A stretch of 52,738 nt of DNA, from NCBI RefSeq assembly GCF_015553355.1, contig NZ_JADNGN010000002.1, positions 1 to 52,738 on the forward strand. Reading direction: 5' to 3'. A program made the translations under genes and the position numbers. A model generated the notes under the pieces. That model saw nothing but the letters and a program-made list of their open reading frames with translations. It was not told the origin of the DNA and searched no databases. Below, in pieces: positions 47,960-52,738 of the stretch. Source of the stretch: Collinsella aerofaciens. GTDB taxonomy: Bacteria; Actinomycetota; Coriobacteriia; Coriobacteriales; Coriobacteriaceae. The number at the start of each line of letters is the position of its first letter. Position 1 is the stretch's first letter.

Positions 47960-49441
47960 TTAGCGGTGGAAGAAACCACGGCGCTCGAACTTGGGCTCGC
48001 AGCACACGTTGATGCCCAGCTTGCGCAACACCGTCTCGTCCGTCGGCGAGATGATCACGCTAAAGAAGGCATCGCAGCCGCGCAGCTGCTCCAGGCCCGA
48101 AAGGACGCGGGCCGCCGTCTCGCTCGTTGCCGAGGTGATCGAGAGCGCCATAAGCGTCTCGTCGGTGTGCAGGCGCGGGTTCTTGCTACCCAGGAAATGC
48201 GTCTTGAGCTTGCTGATAGGCTCGATCGCCTCATCGCTAATGACCTCGAGCTCAAGGTCAACGCCCGAGACATGCTTAAGTGCGTTCATGATGAGCGAGC
48301 TCGCGGCGCCCAGGCGCGTGGAAGTCTTGCCGGTCACCACGGAGCCATCGGGCATGACCATGGCGCCTACGGGGCCACCCGTCAGCTGCTCCCTGGTAAG
48401 GGCGGCCGAGCGTGCCGGCGAGTAGTTCTTGTCGATACCGGCCTTCTTCATAATGATCTTGAGACGGTCGACTTGCTCATCGCCCACGCCGGTACGGCGC
48501 ACATTTTCGACCGCGGTAAAGTAGCGGCGGACGATCTCCATCTTGGAAGCGTCGCGGCAGGCATCGTCATCGGTAATAGCAAAACCGACCATATTGACGC
48601 CCATGTCCGTGGGGCTCTGGTAGGGGCTCTTGCCCAGGATCTTTTCCATCAGAGCACGGACCACCGGGAAGGCCTCGACGTCGCGGTTGTAGTTGACCGT
48701 AGTCTTGTTATAGGCCTCCAAGTGGAAGGAGTCGATGATATTCGCATCGTCGAGATCGGCCGTTGCTGCCTCATAGGCGATGTTGACCGGATGCGTGAGG
48801 GGCAGATTCCAGACCGGGAAAGTCTCGAACTTGGCGTAGCCGGCGGCGGTGCCGTGCTTGTGCTCGTGATAGAGCTGCGAGAGGCAAGTGGCGAGCTTGC
48901 CTGAGCCGGGGCCGGGAGCGGTGACCACGACGAGCGGACGCGTGGTCTCGACAAACTCGTTCTTGCCGTAGCCATCGTCGGACACGATCAGATCGACATC
49001 GTGCGGATACCCCTCGATGGGATAGTGCAGCTTGGCGGGAATACCGAGCGCGTTCAGGCGGTTGCGGAACACATCAGCAGCAGGCTGGCCAGCGTACTGG
49101 GTGATGACCACAGCCGCGACGGCAAAGCCGTTGCCGCGGAACAGGTCAACCAGGCGCAGCACATCCTCGTCATAGGTAATGCCCAGGTCACCACGAGCCT
49201 TGTTTTTCTCGATGTGGTTCGCGTTGATCGCGATGATAACCTCGACATCGTCGGCGATGCTCTTGAGCATGCGGAACTTGCTGTCCGGTTCAAAACCCGG
49301 TAGCACGCGGCTCGCATGATAGTCATCGAATAGCTTACCGCCAAACTCCAAATAGAGCTTGCCGCCAAACTGCGAGATGCGCTCCTTAATGTGAGCAGCC
49401 TGCAGCTCGATATACTTCGCGTTGTCGAAACCCTGGCGCAT
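47960..49441 (-). CDS. DUF1846/UPF0371 family protein
   Basis: Conserved protein of about 490 residues found mainly in Firmicutes and Actinobacteria; its biochemical role is not established, although structure-based proposals mention nucleotide or small-molecule binding. The 493-residue protein shows the family start MRQGFDNAKYIELQAAHIKERI, the LYLEFGGKLFDDYHASRVLPGF segment, VVVTAPGPGSGKLATCLSQLYHE (a P-loop-like glycine/lysine motif) and KMEIVRRYFTA. The C terminus is FFSVIISPTDETVLRKLGIN. The ATG at 49441 has GGGAG 6 nt upstream; a longer frame by 8 codons lacks an SD. Nothing around it suggests its pathway. Confidence 0.9.
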   Translation of the reverse strand: MRQGFDNAKYIELQAAHIKERISQFGGKLYLEFGGKLFDDYHASRVLPGFEPDSKFRMLKSIADDVEVIIAINANHIEKNKARGDLGITYDEDVLRLVDLFRGNGFAVAAVVITQYAGQPAADVFRNRLNALGIPAKLHYPIEGYPHDVDLIVSDDGYGKNEFVETTRPLVVVTAPGPGSGKLATCLSQLYHEHKHGTAAGYAKFETFPVWNLPLTHPVNIAYEAATADLDDANIIDSFHLEAYNKTTVNYNRDVEAFPVVRALMEKILGKSPYQSPTDMGVNMVGFAITDDDACRDASKMEIVRRYFTAVENVRRTGVGDEQVDRLKIIMKKAGIDKNYSPARSAALTREQLTGGPVGAMVMPDGSVVTGKTSTRLGAASSLIMNALKHVSGVDLELEVISDEAIEPISKLKTHFLGSKNPRLHTDETLMALSITSATSETAARVLSGLEQLRGCDAFFSVIISPTDETVLRKLGINVCCEPKFERRGFFHR

Positions 49442-49646
49442 ATATGGCTCCCGTCCCGTTTCCATTTAATGTTCTAGGCGATTATAACGGAGCCCGCCCT
49501 CCCCGATACCCAGACCATCAACAGGCACCAACCAAACATCCGTCAAACCTCTTGTCGGACATATTTGGTGCAAACTAACCTGACCCCATTGCACCGCCCC
49601 ATAACACCAACAATGGCAGCGCCGCAGGTGGAGCAAAAGTCAGCGA

Positions 49647-49744
49647 AAGCCCGCCAGAGCGAGCAAGGTGACGTGAAAGAGGAGGGCATAGGCCTTTTGG
49701 CCATGCCCGACGATTGAACGTCAGATTGCCGCTCTGGCGGGCTT
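49647..49744. ncRNA. Three-tier nested hairpin, candidate structured RNA or repeat element
   Basis: Three perfect stems are nested. The outer stem is 15 bp, AAGCCCGCCAGAGCG (49647-49661) with 49730-49744. The middle stem is 6 bp, TGACGT (49669-49674) with ACGTCA (49718-49723). The inner stem is 10 bp, GGGCAT-a-GGCC (49684-49694) with GGCCATGCCC (49699-49708), and closes a TTTT loop. Internal loops of 6-9 nt separate them. It matches no RNA family I know (not SRP, RNase P, tmRNA or a riboswitch I recognise), and either strand can form it. It could be a structured RNA or an interspersed repeat. Confidence 0.5.
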
Positions 49745-49757
49745 GCAGCGTCGAGTG

Positions 49758-49861
49758 GTTCCGGCGTTTGGTAAAACGCCGGAACACAAGAGCGCCCCCT
49801 CCCGCGCACGGAACGGGAGGGGGCTAAAGGTAGGAGTCTACCGGTGGGTTTACCCCACCGG
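49758..49861. repeat. Run of three strong stem-loops after the YfcC gene
   Basis: GTTCCGGCGTTT-GGTA-AAACGCCGGAAC (49758-49785, 12 bp), GCCCCCTCCCG with its complement (49794-49804 and 49814-49824, 11 bp) and CCGGTGGG-TTTAC-CCCACCGG (49841-49861, 8 bp) follow each other. None has a long T-run on the minus strand. They lie 66-170 nt past the YfcC stop and may stabilise or end the arginine operon mRNA. Confidence 0.7.
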
Positions 49862-49926
49862 ACAGACGATGACCAGGTGATCCTTTACAGGATCGTCAAG
49901 GTTTCCGTGGGGTACCCGTTGGGTAC

Positions 49927-51405
49927 TTAGAGCAACACGCAGGCGACGGTCAGGATGATGGCGCAGACGACGGAGAGCGCGACGATGAGCTTAAGGGCAA
50001 ACTTGAGCCAGGTCGTCCACTCGATCTTGGCCAGGGCGAGACCGCCCATGATGGCGCCGGAGGTCGGGGTGAACAGGTTCACGACACCGATGGCGGCGGA
50101 GAAGATCATGACCATGACCTCGGGCGAGAAGCCGAGCTTAACAGCCAGCGGTCCCATGATGGGCATGGAGACGGTGGCCATACCGGAGGTCGAGGGGATC
50201 AGGAAGGACAGGCCGAAGTAGACCAGGAAGCTCATGGGAGCGAAGATCACGCCGGACAGGCCAGCCAGGGCATTGGCGGCGGCGTCGAGGACGTAGACGT
50301 CGAGGCCGGTGTTAGCCATGAGGACGGAGATACCGCGGGCGAGAGCGATGACGAGGACAACGGACATCATGTCGGCAGCGCCGGTAATGAAGGTGTTCAC
50401 AATCTGCTTCTCGGACAGGCCACCGATGATACCGATCAGGACAGCCATGAGGAAGAACCAGGTGGAAGCCTCGTCGAAGTACCACTGGCCAATGGGCAGG
50501 CCGGTGATCAGGGCAGACCAGCCCTGAACGATGGCGTTACCGTCGGCATCGTAGACAGCGCCAGCGTCAAAGAAGTTGGCGACGCCCTCGTTGAGGTCGG
50601 CCAGCGGGATGAAGCCGACGATCATGACGACGAAGGTGAAGGCGAAGGCGATCAGAACACCCTTCTGACGACCGGTGAGCTTGACCTCCTTGTGGACCTC
50701 GGAAGCAGCCTTGCCGTGAGCCTCTTCGGCGTCCTTGAGCTCCTGCATCGAAAGAATGGTGGAACCCTTGTCAGCCTTGACCTTCTTGGCATAACTCATG
50801 ACGAAGAAGATGGACATGGCAGTGGTAACAATCCACAGGACGGCACCGAGGCCGATGATGATGGACTGGTTGACCTCAATGCCAACGCCGGTCAGAGCGT
50901 CGACGGCAGCGCCGACGGCGAACGGGTTAACCGTGGAGCCCAGGCAGCCGCAGCCAGCGCCGAGCAGGACGGTAGCAGCGCCGACCATGGGGTCGAAGCC
51001 AGCAGCCATCATGGTAGCGGCGAGCAGGGCGTAGAAGGGAACGGTCTCCTCGCACATACCATAGGTGGTACCACCGAGGGAGAAGATGAGCATCAGCACG
51101 GGAATGAGCATAATCTCGTTGCCCTTAAGCTTCTGCACCAGAACGGCGATGCCGTTGTCCAGGGCGCCGGTCTCGGTCATCATACCGAGGAAGCCGCCCA
51201 GGATCATAACGAAGAGGCAGACGGGCAGAGCGTCAGCGAAGCCCTTAATCGGGGCGGTGCAGAAATCGCTCAGACGGGCGGCAGTAACCGCGCCGCCGGA
51301 CGTGCCGGAGACGATAACGGTAATCACTGCGACAATTGCCAGCAGAGCAAGAAGAATGGTGAACGATGAAGGCATACCGCGCTTTTTCTTAGCGGTCTCA
51401 GTCAT
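49927..51405 (-). CDS. YfcC/DcuC-like membrane carrier, probable arginine pathway transporter
   Basis: Integral membrane transporter of the YfcC (C4-dicarboxylate anaerobic carrier-like) family. The 492-residue protein has about 12-13 hydrophobic helices, the conserved LPVCLFVMILGGFLGMMTETGALDNGI, GGTTYGMCEETVPFYALL, LGAGCGCLGSTVNPFAVG and the C-terminal PSTSGMATVSMPIMGPLA motifs. The charged loop at about 215-250 is cytosolic. Its place as third gene after arcA and arcB suggests it exchanges arginine and ornithine or exports a product; substrate is inferred from context. The ATG at 51405 has GGGGGG 9 nt upstream; the one at 51414 directly abuts that SD. Confidence 0.9.
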   Translation of the reverse strand: MTETAKKKRGMPSSFTILLALLAIVAVITVIVSGTSGGAVTAARLSDFCTAPIKGFADALPVCLFVMILGGFLGMMTETGALDNGIAVLVQKLKGNEIMLIPVLMLIFSLGGTTYGMCEETVPFYALLAATMMAAGFDPMVGAATVLLGAGCGCLGSTVNPFAVGAAVDALTGVGIEVNQSIIIGLGAVLWIVTTAMSIFFVMSYAKKVKADKGSTILSMQELKDAEEAHGKAASEVHKEVKLTGRQKGVLIAFAFTFVVMIVGFIPLADLNEGVANFFDAGAVYDADGNAIVQGWSALITGLPIGQWYFDEASTWFFLMAVLIGIIGGLSEKQIVNTFITGAADMMSVVLVIALARGISVLMANTGLDVYVLDAAANALAGLSGVIFAPMSFLVYFGLSFLIPSTSGMATVSMPIMGPLAVKLGFSPEVMVMIFSAAIGVVNLFTPTSGAIMGGLALAKIEWTTWLKFALKLIVALSVVCAIILTVACVLL

Positions 51406-51500
51406 AGTTCTCATCCCCCCTTCATAAATCATTTACTGATCTCGCCAGAAGCGGCTCTTCCGTGCCGTGCCTGCCGCTTGATGCGAGATTATTACCAGAT

Positions 51501-51536
51501 AAAACTGCTCGGGGTGTGCAGCAAGACACCCCGAGC
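51501..51536 (-). terminator. Stem-loop between arcB and the YfcC gene
   Basis: A perfect 11-bp stem GCTCGGGGTGT/ACACCCCGAGC with an 8-nt loop is followed on the minus strand by AGTTTTATC. It starts 16 nt after the arcB stop. It can end part of the transcripts or protect the arcAB mRNA 3' end, lowering expression of the carrier relative to the enzymes. Confidence 0.7.
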
Positions 51537-51552
51537 GAGATGCTAGATGCTC

Positions 51553-52548
51553 TTACTTGAGCGTGGCGTACATGACAGCCTTGATGGTGTGCATGCGGTT
51601 CTCGGCCTCGTCGAAGACCTTGGAAGCCGGGCTCTCGAAGACCTCGTCGGTGACCTCCTGCTCGGTGATGCCGAACTGCTCGCACTTCTCGGCGCCAATG
51701 GTGGTGTTGGTGTCGTGGAAGCTGGGCAGGCAGTGCAGGAAGATGGCACCCGGGTTGGCCATAGCCATGACCTCGGAGGTGACACGATACGGGGTGAGCT
51801 GAGCGATGCGCTCGGCCCAGACCTCGTCGGGCTCGCCCATGGAGACCCACACGTCGGTGTAGATAACGTCGGCACCGGTGACGCCGTCCTTGACGTCGGT
51901 GGTCAGCTTGATGGTGCAACCGTTGGCCTCGGCGATGGGCTTGCAGGCCTCGATGACGTCGTCGGCGGGCATGCACTCCTCGGGGCCGCAGGCCACGAAG
52001 TTCATGCCGAGCTTGGAGCAGACGACCATGAGGGAACGAGCGACGTTGTTCTTGCAGTCGCCCATGAAGACGAGGGTCTTGCCCTTGATGTCGTAGTTGA
52101 AGTTCTCCTGGACGGTCAGGATGTCGGCGAGCATCTGGGTGGGGTGCCACTCGGTGGTCAGGCCGTTCCAGACAGGCACGCCGGACTTAGCAGCGAGCTC
52201 CTCGACGTCGTCCTGGGCAAAGCCACGGAACTCGATGCCGTCATACATGCGGCCGAGAACGCGGGCGGTGTCCTCGATGGACTCCTTCTTGCCCATCTGC
52301 GACGAACCGGGATCGAGGTAGGTAACGCCCATGCCCAGGTCCATGCCGCCGACCTCGAAGGCGCAGCGGGTACGAGTGGAGGTCTTCTGGAAGAGCAGAA
52401 CGATGTTCTTGCCCTCGAGATAGCGGTGCGGAACGCCAGCGCGCTTCATATCCTTGAAGTTCTTGGAGAGCTTGAGCAGGTACTCGATCTCCTCGGTGGT
52501 GAGGTCGAGAAGCTTGAGGAAGCTACGGCCGGAGAGGTTAACACCCAT
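51553..52548 (-). CDS. arcB: Ornithine carbamoyltransferase (probably catabolic, ArcB-type)
   Basis: Interconverts citrulline plus phosphate with ornithine plus carbamoyl phosphate. The 331-residue protein has the carbamoyl-phosphate motif STRTR (57-61), HPTQ (135-138), the ornithine loop VSMGEP (235-240) and HCLP (272-275). Sequence alone does not separate anabolic ArgF from catabolic ArcB. The position directly after arcA and before a transporter argues for the arginine deiminase pathway, in which citrulline is broken down to yield carbamoyl phosphate for ATP. AAAGGA precedes the ATG. Confidence 0.93.
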   Translation of the reverse strand: MGVNLSGRSFLKLLDLTTEEIEYLLKLSKNFKDMKRAGVPHRYLEGKNIVLLFQKTSTRTRCAFEVGGMDLGMGVTYLDPGSSQMGKKESIEDTARVLGRMYDGIEFRGFAQDDVEELAAKSGVPVWNGLTTEWHPTQMLADILTVQENFNYDIKGKTLVFMGDCKNNVARSLMVVCSKLGMNFVACGPEECMPADDVIEACKPIAEANGCTIKLTTDVKDGVTGADVIYTDVWVSMGEPDEVWAERIAQLTPYRVTSEVMAMANPGAIFLHCLPSFHDTNTTIGAEKCEQFGITEQEVTDEVFESPASKVFDEAENRMHTIKAVMYATLK

Positions 52549-52593
52549 GGTTTGATTCCTTTCGAAGAAATGAATTACGTAAGTATTAGTGTT

Positions 52594-52641
52594 GCCCGTT
52601 TAACGGGCGAAGCCGGTGCGGTTGTAGGGGGACCGCACCGG
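52594..52641 (-). repeat. Two stem-loops between arcA and arcB
   Basis: GCCCGTTTAACGGGC (52594-52608) is a compact palindrome. CCGGTGCGGT (52613-52622) pairs with ACCGCACCGG (52632-52641) as a perfect 10-bp stem. Both lie within the 105-nt gap between the arcA stop and the arcB start. No T-run follows, so RNA processing or stability is more likely than termination. Confidence 0.65.
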
Positions 52642-52653
52642 AAACGGAAAGAC

Positions 52654-52738
52654 TTAGAGATCCTCGCGCCAGAAGGGCATGCTCATGCAGCGCGGGCCGC
52701 CGCGGCCGCGGGAGAGCTCGGCGGAGGGCACGACGAGA
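52654..52738 (-). CDS. arcA: Arginine deiminase, C-terminal end (partial)
   Basis: Only the last 28 codons are inside the window. They read LVVPSAELSRGRGGPRCMSM followed by PFWREDL and a TAA at 52654. The GRGGPRCMSMP block is the C-terminal signature of arginine deiminase and contains the catalytic cysteine that attacks the arginine guanidinium. The enzyme converts arginine to citrulline and ammonia. It is the first recognised gene of the leftward arcA-arcB-carrier set; its start and promoter lie beyond the window edge. Confidence 0.93.
   Translation of the reverse strand, partial: LVVPSAELSRGRGGPRCMSMPFWREDL

Larger units (their letters stand above)
49442..49926. other. Structured intergenic region between the DUF1846 and YfcC genes
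   Basis: This 485-nt stretch has no convincing gene: an 88-residue minus frame (49543-49809) has no SD and lies across inverted repeats. From 49647 to 49918 it is almost entirely made of stem-loops (listed separately), ending with GTACCC-GTT-GGGTAC just after the YfcC stop. The left part (49442-49560) should carry the DUF1846 promoter, but I see no clear -35/-10 pair. Confidence 0.7.

Noticed and set aside
49543-49809. 88-residue minus-strand ORF in the structured region
   Set aside because: No ribosome binding site, and the sequence lies across perfect inverted repeats, so its coding pattern is explained by the hairpins.

Overview
This 52.7 kb window is GC-rich, densely coded chromosomal DNA. 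It most resembles a gut Coriobacteriia actinobacterium, probably Collinsella. The reasons are gene content and protein character: a dcw cluster with sepF, yggT and divIVA but no ftsA, a PolA with a decayed proofreading domain, an arginine deiminase operon, and strong SD sites of the AGGAG/AAAGG type. The genus call is inference; no rRNA is present. I found no phage, transposase, CRISPR array, tRNA or rRNA.

Layout. 0.06-4 kb (minus strand): ndk, argH, a 56-residue small ORF and argG. argG is preceded by a 24-codon arginine-rich leader ORF and two mutually exclusive hairpins, which looks like a transcription attenuator. 4.6-20.3 kb: mixed-strand housekeeping genes (HAD phosphatase, polA, M18 aminopeptidase, yaaA, TPP riboswitch-thiC, thiD, SGNH hydrolase, a PARG-like macrodomain protein, Bax-inhibitor-1 protein, Pit transporter with its DUF47 partner, nitroreductase). 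Nearly every gap here after a plus-strand gene holds a long inverted repeat. One gap (14.1-14.4 kb) holds an ordered array of five hairpins in two sequence families.

20.5-44.1 kb (all minus strand) is one large cell-envelope and division block. In transcription order it reads mraZ, rsmH, ftsL, ftsI, murF, mraY, murD, ftsW, murG, murC, murB, ftsQ, ftsZ, pgeF, then a complete pstSCAB-phoU cassette, then yggS, sepF, yggT, divIVA. The phosphate operon therefore sits inside the usual ylmDEFG run, with pgeF and pstS overlapping by 4 bp. murE is absent from its usual place between ftsI and murF. The mraZ promoter is unusually clear and carries paired GGGG-AACCR-CCCC boxes, a G-quadruplex-type tract and an upstream palindrome.

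44.6-49.4 kb: a Xer recombinase, pyrG, a small winged-helix protein and a DUF1846 protein. 49.6-49.9 kb is non-coding but highly structured, including a 98-nt three-tier nested hairpin. 49.9-52.7 kb is an arginine deiminase operon read leftwards: arcA (only its 3' end is in the window), arcB-type ornithine carbamoyltransferase and a YfcC/DcuC-like carrier, with stem-loops between the genes.

The best candidates for something undescribed are the argG attenuator, the hairpin array with its relatives, the nested structured element near 49.7 kb, and yggT, which has no ATG/GTG/TTG start.
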